Positions 1-6,878 of a stretch of DNA of 64,000 nucleotides are shown in pieces; the stretch's first letter is position 1, and each line of letters opens with the position of its first letter. A program made the position numbers and the translations under genes. The stretch comes from an uncultured Acetatifactor sp. (GTDB lineage Bacteria; Bacillota; Clostridia; Lachnospirales; Lachnospiraceae). Under the pieces are notes generated by a model, which was given only the letters and a program-made list of their open reading frames with translations, ran no database searches and had not been told where the DNA came from. The stretch is taken from NCBI GenBank assembly GCA_947581865.1, contig CANPWA010000008.1:49467-113466 (forward strand), read 5' to 3'.

Positions 1-608
1 CAGAATTCCCGGTGTTCTTCCGGCACATAAATTCTTCCTGCATCCCGTTTTCCAATCGCCCGTATCTGGATTCCCTGGGAATGCTTCTTATTGCGCTTGT
101 TTTGATATGAATGAACGATCTGTTCCACATCAAACACATTCAGAACAAAGCCGGCAGCCCTCATTTCCAGCCGGTACAATAGTCTCTGGGTGATGTCATG
201 GAAAAGCACCGGAAGACAGTACGCCGCAGAATAATTCCGGGAAAGCACGATCTCCATCCCGTATTGAAAAAAAGGCATGGCTAACCCATATCTCCGGTAC
301 TTTTTACGAAAAATCTGGGAGGCGATCTCACACATATTTTCTCTTGGGGCAAATTCCTTTAGCAGCATCATCCCGGCGATCTCCCCGGGCGTGGTCTGCG
401 CCACCAGAAAAGTCATGCGCCCGCTTTGTGCCTCCCTCTTCAAGAATTCGGGCAGATAAAAACTTCTTTTAAAATAGGTATCACCGTATTCGTCCCGGAT
501 GCAGGCGAGCATTCCTTCCTCATCTCCGGGTCTGTATTCCCGAAGCGTCACGGTCAGTCCTCTCCCCTGGGAATTTGTGAGATGGACCGTCCGAGCCCGC
601 CCGCTCAT
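1..608 (-). CDS. GNAT-like acetyltransferase, 3' end cut by window edge
   Basis: The reading frame starts at an ATG that overlaps the stop of the STAS gene (ATGA) and stays open for 202 codons to the window edge, so the C-terminus is missing. The N-terminal part reads like a GNAT fold: an LREYRPGDEEGM stretch near residue 21, an acidic EYGDTY patch, a strand FLVAQT followed by GEIAGMMLL, then a helix that would follow the acetyl-CoA loop. GNAT proteins move an acyl group from acyl-CoA to an amine; the substrate here is unknown. The four-base overlap with the STAS gene implies translational coupling, so it probably belongs to the operon that starts at 5650. The family call is from sequence feel, not a search. 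Confidence 0.6.
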   Translation of the reverse strand, partial: MSGRARTVHLTNSQGRGLTVTLREYRPGDEEGMLACIRDEYGDTYFKRSFYLPEFLKREAQSGRMTFLVAQTTPGEIAGMMLLKEFAPRENMCEIASQIFRKKYRRYGLAMPFFQYGMEIVLSRNYSAAYCLPVLFHDITQRLLYRLEMRAAGFVLNVFDVEQIVHSYQNKRNKKHSQGIQIRAIGKRDAGRIYVPEEHREF

Positions 609-904
609 TGAATGTCCAGGATTCTATGGAATCCTGTAATGAGAAAGACCTCCTTGACTTCGTCGTTCACATGATAGACGGGCATTGTGCCCCGCTGCCC
701 GTGCATTTTTTTTGATGCCGCCAGCAGCACCCTCAGCCCGGCAGAAGATACAAACTCCAACAGTTCCATATCTATCTGCAGTTCTTTTACCCCCTCGGTC
801 TCCGTATCCACTACCTCCTGCAGCATGGGAGCAGTGTCGGTGTCCAGCCTGCCCTTCAGCTTCAGGATGAGCGTCTCTCCCTGTTTCTTTTTTTCTATAT
901 CCAT
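605..904 (-). CDS. STAS-domain anti-sigma factor antagonist
   Basis: A 99-residue single STAS domain, the usual length for SpoIIAA/RsbV-type proteins. It has the N-terminal strand LKLKGRLDTDTAP and the signature helix start FVSSAGLRVLLAA near residues 52-64, where a serine is the usual phosphorylation site. Such proteins bind an anti-sigma kinase when unphosphorylated and so release a sigma factor. A strong ribosome site (GGAGGAGAGG) precedes the ATG. No anti-sigma kinase or phosphatase gene lies in this window, so its partner is unknown; it may lie beyond the left edge. It sits in the putative phase-variable operon, between a 90-residue unknown and the GNAT-like gene, which suggests a signalling output or feedback role. 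Confidence 0.85.
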   Translation of the reverse strand: MDIEKKKQGETLILKLKGRLDTDTAPMLQEVVDTETEGVKELQIDMELLEFVSSAGLRVLLAASKKMHGQRGTMPVYHVNDEVKEVFLITGFHRILDIQ

Positions 905-940
905 ATTTCGCTCCTCTCCTCCTGCACATTCAGCCCATGA

Positions 941-1213
941 TCATAAGACCTCCCATGGAGGTTTTCTCTCAAACCCCACATGATAGGTCACTTTCTCCAT
1001 CGTCAGTTCATGTTCCCCCACCAGATACCGTCCAATGCTCACATCTTTTCCGATAATGATCCCTTTGGGATAGTCGTTGAGACATTTGTTCAACAATGCC
1101 GCCTGTTCTTCTTTGGACTGTTCCGAGAGCGGATTGTTGGGATTTATACTTCCCAGCGTGACCAGCTTGATATAATGAATATCCGAAAGCGCCGTTTTTT
1201 CCTCTCTGTTCAT
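941..1213 (-). CDS. small hypothetical protein (90 aa)
   Basis: A 90-residue soluble protein that I do not recognise. The start is supported by a good GGAGGAAG ribosome site seven bases upstream. It is mildly acidic, has no signal peptide or membrane segment, and includes a central GIIIGKDVSIGRYLVGEHE stretch that could form short beta strands. It lies 36 bases ahead of the STAS gene and 83 bases after the DUF2589-type gene on the same strand, so it is probably co-transcribed. No function is proposed. Confidence 0.7.
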   Translation of the reverse strand: MNREEKTALSDIHYIKLVTLGSINPNNPLSEQSKEEQAALLNKCLNDYPKGIIIGKDVSIGRYLVGEHELTMEKVTYHVGFERKPPWEVL

Positions 1214-1296
1214 ACTTCTTCCTCCGGTATGGATGTTACTATATGGGCGGAGCCGTCCGGACCACTGTCAGGTCCGGATGGCACCGTCACCCCCGC

Positions 1297-2493
1297 TTAA
1301 TTGGGCTGACTCTGATCGGTCTTGGCAGGTTTGGCCCTGCCTGCCACCGCGTCGCTGTACTCCGCCCTCTTATCAAACAACTCCTTCTCGATCTGACTCA
1401 CATTGCGCTGACAGTCCACAGCATTCTTCTGCGCCGCAAGGATTGCCGTATAATAAGTTTCAGCGGATTCATAAGGGGTCATATCTCCCTCTTTGCTCAG
1501 GGCTTTGAGCGCGAACATTTCTGAGATACCGCTCTGCTCCCCGCCGCTGTCCGCAATGATCTTGATATAATCGCCCACCTGACCGGAAAATGCTCCCCAG
1601 CGCTGATTCACTTCATCCATCGTCCGGCTGTAAGTAAGCTGCTTCTTTTCCAGATCTTCTTTTTTCTCCAGAGCCGCTTTTTTCTCGGCTTCCGAATTTG
1701 CATTTTCAATCTCTTTGTCAACCTCCTCAGGCTGAAGGCTGTTGAGCAGCCCGGTGATAGTCCCCTGATAAATATTTCTCTGGGAATCACCCAGTTTTTT
1801 GAGTTGTGTAATGCTATTGCTGAGCCCATCCTGTGCAGCCGAAAGTCTTTTTTCGATCTGGCTGATATCCTGCCGCAGCGCTTTGAGATTTTCCGCCTTG
1901 ATCCTCGCCTGTTCGGACAGATTCTGACCGTTTCCGTCCTTCAGACTGCTGCCCACCAGCATGGGTGCAACATTGGCTGCCATCATATCGAGAACGCGGG
2001 CAAGCCCCTCAGGGGTGCCGTGATTGGTTGCCCGGACATCCACATGGTACTTGGCAGAATTGTCGGAACTTCGGGTATTGGAACTGTGGGCGCTGACACT
2101 TCCCGTCACGCTGACCTTTATGATCCCCAGATTCAGTGTCCCGGAAAGGGTGGCTCCCATATCCATGGACTGTTCCGATTTTTCACTCTGCTTTACCTCC
2201 ATGTCAAAGAGGATATTGACCTCATCCACCTGCAGATTCGGAATGGGGACAATGGCCAGCATGGGCACATCCACCTTCATCTCATCCAGATTACTGGTAC
2301 CGTCCTCATTCATGCTGCGCTTCTGATAGGCAAATGCCACTGTGCGCACCGATCCGTCTCTGTTAAAGCCGACTTTGTTGATAAAGTCGGCAGTAGAGTT
2401 TGCAAGCTGGGAACTCGCGTCCGCTGCCGCCGATAAGGGGCCGCCGATAAGCTGATTCATATCTAACCCTGCAAATTGTTCTGCGATCGCCAT
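1297..2493 (-). CDS. DUF2589-type protein 1 with coiled-coil C-terminal half
   Basis: 398 residues. The first ~190 match what I know of the DUF2589 family: an opening motif FAGLDMNQLIGGPLSAAADA, then a strand-rich part with VDVPMLAIVPIPNLQVDEV and FDMEVKQSE. The second half is charged, helical and coiled-coil-like (about 195-290) and ends in an AGRAKPAKTDQ tail. There is no signal peptide or membrane helix. The family has no assigned function that I know of. A second, shorter DUF2589 protein is encoded 273 bases upstream and an endolysin ahead of that, so the two DUF2589 proteins may act as a pair or build a common structure. The start at 2493 has a GAAGG ribosome site. Confidence is high that it is a gene and good for the family. 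Confidence 0.8.
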   Translation of the reverse strand: MAIAEQFAGLDMNQLIGGPLSAAADASSQLANSTADFINKVGFNRDGSVRTVAFAYQKRSMNEDGTSNLDEMKVDVPMLAIVPIPNLQVDEVNILFDMEVKQSEKSEQSMDMGATLSGTLNLGIIKVSVTGSVSAHSSNTRSSDNSAKYHVDVRATNHGTPEGLARVLDMMAANVAPMLVGSSLKDGNGQNLSEQARIKAENLKALRQDISQIEKRLSAAQDGLSNSITQLKKLGDSQRNIYQGTITGLLNSLQPEEVDKEIENANSEAEKKAALEKKEDLEKKQLTYSRTMDEVNQRWGAFSGQVGDYIKIIADSGGEQSGISEMFALKALSKEGDMTPYESAETYYTAILAAQKNAVDCQRNVSQIEKELFDKRAEYSDAVAGRAKPAKTDQSQPN

Positions 2494-2498
2494 AATAT

Positions 2499-2774
2499 CT
2501 ACCTTCTTTCTTTTTTAGCTTCTCTTTGGAATAAGTGTAGAAAAAACCTTACCATCATCCCCCGTCTTCTGCGCGATCGATGCACCGGAACAGGCTCATA
2601 AGCTGTGATGATGACCTTCTCCACCCACAGGGCTTGAGAAGACAGATCCTGTAGATCCATTATCATACGGAAATTCAGCTCGGGAAGCAGGCTGTCCAGA
2701 TACTGCTGCAGGAAAGAACATTCTGTTTCACGCCCGGTGGTATCCTCCGGTTCTTTTTTCCCCCGGTTACTCAT
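2499..2774 (-). CDS. small hypothetical protein between the two DUF2589 genes (91 aa)
   Basis: 91 residues from the ATG that overlaps the stop of the upstream DUF2589 gene (2767), which implies coupled translation; an in-frame start 18 bases earlier has no better ribosome site. The C-terminus is very basic (a run of five arginine/histidine-type residues near HRSRRRR, and KKERR at the end) and would suit binding to nucleic acid, membrane or an acidic partner. No membrane helix is visible, so it is not an obvious holin. It ends five bases before the next DUF2589 gene begins. I do not recognise the family. Its fixed place between two paralogues suggests a role as their partner or chaperone, which is inference only. 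Confidence 0.65.
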   Translation of the reverse strand: MSNRGKKEPEDTTGRETECSFLQQYLDSLLPELNFRMIMDLQDLSSQALWVEKVIITAYEPVPVHRSRRRRGMMVRFFLHLFQREAKKERR

Positions 2775-3636
2775 AATCCTTTTCCAGCCCATAGCGGATC
2801 TCCATATTCATAATGCGCTCCTGATACTCCATGATACGATTGATGATATTGGACTGAGCCATCAGATATTTGTCCTTGTCAAATTCATAGGTATCCGCCT
2901 CAAAAGCATCTTTGCTTATCTGGTGCAGCCTTTCCTGCTCCGCCATCATATCGGATATCTTCTGATGAAGCGTCGTAAGTCTGCTGATTTTTGCCTTCAG
3001 TTTCTTGACCTCCGAAAGCGTCTTTTTCTGTTCATCGGAGCCTAAATCCCCGCTGACTGCGACAGGTCTTGAATCCAGCTTCTTTGCCACCTGATTTGCA
3101 CTCAGCGCGTCGATCAGGCGCAGGATGCCCTCCGTTGCCGGTATGGACGCCACCTGCAGCTTATAGGATACCTTCGGCAGAAAGTCACTCTCCCGCTGGG
3201 AGGGCGCACAGATCCGCGCATCGATCCGGGTCTCTCCTGTCTCCTCATTGTTCACCGCCTTAATCTCGGTGGAAAACTCGATCTGCGCCTTTTCCACAGT
3301 TAAATTTGCCACAGGCACAATGGACAACAAAGGCACCTGGACCTGCAGACTGTCCACACTGTATCCGTCCTCCGCCTCGGGTCTGAGCTGGTCATAGGCT
3401 ATATTGATATTGTTTAAATGGATCGTCTCTTCCTGCCCGTTCTGCTTGCTGGTTCCCATACTCTTGACGGCTTCCACGATCTGCGCCCGGAGCCTGTGCC
3501 CGGACAGTGCCAGAGCATGCAGGGGCGCGTAGACCAGATCGTTCAACGGTATAAAGTCATTGTCCATGATCCCGCCGTTTCCCCTTGCCTCATCCGCCTC
3601 AGGCGCATCCGTCGTATTGTCTTTTCTGTAAGGCAT
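2767..3636 (-). CDS. DUF2589-type protein 2
   Basis: 289 residues. The region around 25-150 shows the DUF2589 pattern seen in the protein encoded at 1297-2493: FIPLNDLVYAPLHALALS, then VQVPLLSIVPVANLTVEKAQIEFSTEI. A helical, charged region follows (about 195-289) with heptad-like spacing. An ATG with a GGAGG site nine bases upstream sets the start. There is no export signal. The two DUF2589 proteins share the strand-rich core but little else, so they are diverged paralogues rather than a recent duplication. It lies 37 bases after the endolysin gene in the same operon. Function unknown. Confidence 0.78.
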   Translation of the reverse strand: MPYRKDNTTDAPEADEARGNGGIMDNDFIPLNDLVYAPLHALALSGHRLRAQIVEAVKSMGTSKQNGQEETIHLNNINIAYDQLRPEAEDGYSVDSLQVQVPLLSIVPVANLTVEKAQIEFSTEIKAVNNEETGETRIDARICAPSQRESDFLPKVSYKLQVASIPATEGILRLIDALSANQVAKKLDSRPVAVSGDLGSDEQKKTLSEVKKLKAKISRLTTLHQKISDMMAEQERLHQISKDAFEADTYEFDKDKYLMAQSNIINRIMEYQERIMNMEIRYGLEKDYE

Positions 3637-3673
3637 CCTGCTTTCCTCCTCATCTGCTGTCTACTTCAGAAAT

Positions 3674-4750
3674 TCAGCTCAAAAAAAGCGCTCTTTCCTC
3701 TTCCCTTCTTCTGACCAGCCCCGCCAGCACTTTTCCGCCGCCCTTATTATAGGCAGGGATCTTGTCCGCCACAGTCGCTGCGTCTCTTCCGGATACCAGC
3801 TTCTGAAGATTCCCTTTTCCGCAGTTGTAGCAAAAACTTGTGAGGGCATCAAACTGGTTCTGCGTCAGGGGAAACGTGATCAGCCCCTGCTTCACACAGT
3901 CATTCACATAACCGCCGTACTTCTTTATATCTTCCTTCAGGAGGGCTTTCGCCGCCTCCTCGGAGGGCAGCGTCTGTCCGGGCTGCACCCCTGCGGTGTG
4001 CCCGTAACCGATCGTCCATACTCCCGCAGGGCATTTGTACGCCTCCAGACGGCAGCCCTCATACTTTGCGATCAGATCCACTCCCCTGTCGGAAACGGTC
4101 ATCTCTCCCGCCGTGGCAGGCGGAGGCGCCTGCTCCACTGTCCGGGGCTGCACCGGGTCTTGTGTCTGTCCGGGCGTGCCGGCAGTCTTATTCATGGTAT
4201 CCGCAACTGCCCTGCGGAAATCGTCCATGGTATAATTCATATGTAACTGCCGAAACAGATGGTCCGGATCCGCGTGCCCCGACGCCACACCTCTGTCATG
4301 CCCCTCCTTATGACTGATGATCACACCGTCCTCGAGAGGATTTAATCCAAACTGTCCGCACAGGAAAGCAAACAGCTCCACTGCGGATCGCAATGTGCGC
4401 CGGACTGCCTCCCGGGCCTTTTCCTCATCACTGCAGGTAATGTTTGCTCCCCCCGTATACCGGATGCAGGAGGGCTCACACATTTCCACGCCGATGTGCG
4501 TCTTGTTTGCCTGCCCGCCGCAATGCCAGGCCTTATAATCCCAGGGAAGGATCTGATATACCCTGCCCGTCTCAGCATCCACAAAGCCATGTACACAAAC
4601 CTTTGCCCCTGCGCTGTTAAAGCGCTTTACAAAAACCTCCGCCGAGGGCTGGGGACATCCCACGCTGTGCAGTACCAGACCCTTCACCGCAATTTTTTTC
4701 CCCGCTTTGTAACAGGGATTTTCCGTCGCAAAACTTTGTACCAACTCCAT
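3674..4750 (-). CDS. bifunctional endolysin: N-acetylmuramoyl-L-alanine amidase + GH24 lysozyme
   Basis: 358 residues with two peptidoglycan-cutting domains. Residues ~1-165 are an amidase_2/PGRP-type domain: KGLVLHSVG supplies a zinc-ligand histidine, and ISHKEGHDRG followed by SGHADPDHLF supplies the later ligands. After a Pro/Thr/Gln linker (~175-205), residues ~210-358 form a phage-type GH24 lysozyme with catalytic Glu in KYEGCRLEAY and the CPAGVWTIGYGHT motif. There is no signal peptide, so like phage endolysins it would need a holin or cell lysis to reach the wall; I see no holin gene nearby. The ATG at 4750 is chosen over an upstream in-frame start because AGGAGGAG precedes it. It is second in the operon behind the invertible promoter. 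Prophage origin is possible but no other phage genes are present. Confidence 0.88.
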   Translation of the reverse strand: MELVQSFATENPCYKAGKKIAVKGLVLHSVGCPQPSAEVFVKRFNSAGAKVCVHGFVDAETGRVYQILPWDYKAWHCGGQANKTHIGVEMCEPSCIRYTGGANITCSDEEKAREAVRRTLRSAVELFAFLCGQFGLNPLEDGVIISHKEGHDRGVASGHADPDHLFRQLHMNYTMDDFRRAVADTMNKTAGTPGQTQDPVQPRTVEQAPPPATAGEMTVSDRGVDLIAKYEGCRLEAYKCPAGVWTIGYGHTAGVQPGQTLPSEEAAKALLKEDIKKYGGYVNDCVKQGLITFPLTQNQFDALTSFCYNCGKGNLQKLVSGRDAATVADKIPAYNKGGGKVLAGLVRRREEERALFLS

Positions 4751-4861
4751 ATCCGTTTTCTCTCCTCCTATAATATGATTGTAGGGTTTCCGCACCCGAC
4801 AGCCGATTGGGACTTAATCCCCTTACTGTTTAAGCTGTATGATGAGGTATTTTCCCATCTC

Positions 4862-5650
4862 CTAGGGCTTTGCTGCATTGTCTGCCGGCAGGAAATTTGT
4901 CAGGACACCGTTCAGGATCTTATCCAATTCACCCTCCAGTGTCCCTGCCCAGCTGCGCACAGCATCCGATCCCGCCTGCCCGTCCTCCTGCATCAAAACG
5001 GCAGTTGCCAACAGCTCGCACAGCACCGGGAAATACTCTCCCGCATCTTCTTTCAGACATCTCTGCAGGTATTCCCATTGTTCGTTACAGCTCTCTACCC
5101 ACATATCTTTTTTTCCTTCATCTATAAATGATTTTATGAAACTGAACCAATCCTCCTGAATCTGGTTGTCTTTGGCAATCGTATCCCAAGTATATTTCTC
5201 GGGTAACTGCTCCGCCAGAAAATGAGAGGACTCATGGATCAAAATGGGCAAAAAATACCTCGCATTCCGTTCCAGAATCAACTTCGAGTTTATCAGGATC
5301 ACGACCCGGGTGGGAACTTCTTCTACATTCAACGACCAGGATAAGGTATACTGTCCACCATAAGTATTCCCCGACTTCCACATTGCTTCTGCCGCCTTAA
5401 CCAATTCGCTGTCCTGCGTTTTCGTCATCCATTCATGTATCCCGTCGGGATTTACCTCAAGCACAACAATGTCTTTTCCCTTCTTCGCAAGACGTTCCGT
5501 CCAGCCCTTAAATTTTTCCTGCAGCCGGTCAGGCACCTTTGGGTCAGAAAGAGCGGAGATCAACCTCTGATCCACCCCATAAAAATGATAATCCAAACCC
5601 AGAATGGTTTGGGTGCAGCACACCGGCTGGATTTCTTTTACCGTACACAT
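4862..5650 (-). CDS. putative HExxH metallopeptidase-like protein, first gene of the phase-variable operon
   Basis: 262 residues, cytosolic by appearance. The one clear motif is ILIHESSHFLAEQLPE near residues 137-152, an HExxH zinc-peptidase signature preceded by a hydrophobic strand and followed by an acidic helical region. A third zinc ligand is not obvious, so activity is uncertain. The gene has an ideal AAGGAGGAG ribosome site and is the first full gene downstream (leftward) of the invertible segment 5742-5926, so it would be the first expressed when that promoter faces left. It precedes the endolysin by 111 bases. It could process the endolysin or DUF2589 proteins, or be a wall-linked peptidase without export; neither is shown by the sequence. 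Confidence 0.6.
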   Translation of the reverse strand: MCTVKEIQPVCCTQTILGLDYHFYGVDQRLISALSDPKVPDRLQEKFKGWTERLAKKGKDIVVLEVNPDGIHEWMTKTQDSELVKAAEAMWKSGNTYGGQYTLSWSLNVEEVPTRVVILINSKLILERNARYFLPILIHESSHFLAEQLPEKYTWDTIAKDNQIQEDWFSFIKSFIDEGKKDMWVESCNEQWEYLQRCLKEDAGEYFPVLCELLATAVLMQEDGQAGSDAVRSWAGTLEGELDKILNGVLTNFLPADNAAKP

Positions 5651-5704
5651 ATTCTCCTCCTTGTCTGTGTTTCTTAGTGTTTTTGTTACTGCTTGTTAAT
5701 GTCC

Positions 5705-5716
5705 TTAATATAGCAT
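5705..5716 (-). other. three-codon mini-ORF (Met-Leu-Tyr) with strong ribosome site in the operon leader
   Basis: On the minus strand, an AGGGAGG ribosome site (5724-5730) sits seven bases ahead of ATG CTA TAT TAA. It lies just outside the invertible segment, so the leader would carry it whenever the promoter is flipped ON. It may be a leader peptide, a translation standby site, or the scar of a lost gene start. The strength of the site is what makes it notable. Confidence 0.35.
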
Positions 5717-5741
5717 TTTCACACCTCCCTTCCTGCTGTAT

Positions 5742-5926
5742 ACATAATACGATATTAAGTTAACCTCCTGCTGCTTTATCTTGGAATATTTTTTTACCAA
5801 AGAAAAGACAGGACAAAAAAAGCAGCGCTTTTTTTTGCAGCCTGCTCTGTGATTTCCATATATTTTTTTGTTAACTGTTTTACTTAAAAAAAGGGTTGAC
5901 AATGCCTTCATAATATCGTATTATGT
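5742..5926. repeat. putative invertible promoter segment (inverton 1)
   Basis: The ends are perfect 16-bp inverted repeats: ACATAATACGATATTA at 5742-5757 and its reverse complement at 5911-5926, with 153 bases between. The right repeat contains the -10 of a strong promoter whose -35 is just inside the segment. The left repeat therefore carries the same -10 pointing left but lacks a -35 in this orientation. Inversion would place the TTGACA 17 bases from the left -10 and drive the operon starting at 5650. A tyrosine recombinase gene lies 45 bases to the right. Inside is a 9-bp A/T-rich hairpin (5815-5835, stem arms AAAAAAAGC and GCTTTTTTT) that could stop transcription in both directions. The repeats and promoter are seen directly; inversion is inferred. 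Confidence 0.75.
5896..5924 (+). promoter_or_regulatory. strong sigma-A-type promoter at the edge of inverton 1, facing right
   Basis: TTGACA at 5896-5901, a 17-base spacer and TATTAT at 5919-5924, which lies within the right inverted repeat. As sequenced it fires rightward into the 3' end of the recombinase gene, antisense to it, with no plus-strand gene to serve. That is the expected picture of a switch in the OFF state for the leftward operon. Confidence 0.75.
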
Positions 5927-5948
5927 TAATTTCTTTGCGTGCAGAGCA

Positions 5949-6825
5949 AATTCCTTTTACCGCTCCTTCTCTCACAGTTTGATCCTGTTGATTTTTCTGC
6001 GTTTTTCCTCCGCCGTCGTAACGGTATAAATTCTTGTGGTCTCCAGACTCGCATGTCCCAAAATATCCGCCAGTTCAAACAGATTGGAATACTGGCGCAT
6101 GTAGGTGACTGCAAACAGGTGACGGAAACTATGGGGATGTACCCTCTCCTTTGGTATCCCGATACACTCCGCCATCTTCACCAGCATTTTATAGACTGCC
6201 ACCCTGCTGATAGGCTTTTGATCCTTTCCGCGAAAAATGATCCCCTTTTCAATTCTCTGACAGGCACAATAATTTCTTATGTCCGCAACCAATTTATCCG
6301 GGAGATAAATCTCCCTGTTCTTTCCTTTGCTGCGGATGATGTAACTGCCCTGCTCCAAAGACTCCACGGTCAAGCCTGCCAGTTCACTTACGCGGATACC
6401 GGTCAGGGCCAGCGTCCGCATGATACAGTAATACTTTTCTCTGCCATTTTCCTTTGCCCATAAAAGCAGCCTTTCATATTCTCCGACGCTGAGGACATTA
6501 TCCGGGCATTGTCTCCTCTGCTGTCGGAGAGCTTTTACGACACAATCTGCATGACCCGTATACTGCAGATACCGGTTCAGCGCTGCCAGATACAGATTTA
6601 TGGTTGACAGCCGGGTATATTTTTCCTGTAAGCCTTTTTTGTAGGCAAGCGCTGCCGCCTTCGTGAGTTCCCTCTTCCCCAAAAAGTCCAAAAACAATTC
6701 CGCCTGTTTCAGGTATATCTGTATGGTAGCATCCGCCAGTTCTTCCTGTTGCAGATATTGTGCATATTGCTCCAGTTTATTCTTATGTCCCATCCCTTTT
6801 ACCTCCTTTCGCAGTAAAAGGAATT
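5949..6825. repeat. 12-bp inverted repeats flanking the recombinase gene
   Basis: AATTCCTTTTAC at 5949-5960 recurs as its reverse complement at 6814-6825, just outside the two ends of the recombinase gene; two further inner bases also match with a one-base gap. If used as crossover sites, the recombinase gene could flip away from its promoter. At 12 bp, chance or a role unrelated to recombination remains possible. Confidence 0.35.
5972..6793 (-). CDS. tyrosine recombinase (XerC/D-like), likely invertase for inverton 1
   Basis: 273 residues with an N-terminal SAM-like core-binding domain (~1-90) and a full catalytic domain. The active residues are visible in order: Arg in TGIRVSELAG, Lys in SKGKNRE, His and Arg in HPHSFRHLFA, His in LGHAS, and the nucleophile Tyr in TRIYT. 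Length and layout match stand-alone Xer-like invertases rather than large integrases with arm-binding domains. AAAGGAGG lies seven bases before the ATG. It is 45 bases from the inverted repeats at 5742-5926, and recombinases of this type next to small invertible promoters are a known arrangement in gut bacteria. It follows sigK on the same strand with no T-rich terminator between, so it might share sigK transcription. Confidence 0.9.
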   Translation of the reverse strand: MGHKNKLEQYAQYLQQEELADATIQIYLKQAELFLDFLGKRELTKAAALAYKKGLQEKYTRLSTINLYLAALNRYLQYTGHADCVVKALRQQRRQCPDNVLSVGEYERLLLWAKENGREKYYCIMRTLALTGIRVSELAGLTVESLEQGSYIIRSKGKNREIYLPDKLVADIRNYCACQRIEKGIIFRGKDQKPISRVAVYKMLVKMAECIGIPKERVHPHSFRHLFAVTYMRQYSNLFELADILGHASLETTRIYTVTTAEEKRRKINRIKL

Positions 6826-6855
6826 GCCTGCTCCCGCATTGATTGCCCGATGATC

Positions 6856-6876
6856 ATCCGGTTCTGCGGACCGGAT
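6856..6876 (-). other. hairpin between sigK and the recombinase
   Basis: A 7-bp stem (ATCCGGT/ACCGGAT) with a seven-base loop directly after the sigK stop. No T-run follows in the leftward direction, so it may be an mRNA stabiliser or a weak pause rather than a full terminator. The point matters because it decides whether the recombinase is read from the sigK promoter. Confidence 0.4.
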
Positions 6877-6878
6877 CG

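Noticed and set aside
1..5650. Left operon as a prophage or phage-tail-like particle
   Set aside because: Only the endolysin is phage-like; no capsid, portal, terminase, baseplate, sheath or holin genes are present.
5705..5911. 68-codon minus-strand frame across inverton 1
   Set aside because: Its low-complexity sequence, lack of a ribosome site and run through both inverted repeats indicate a chance frame.
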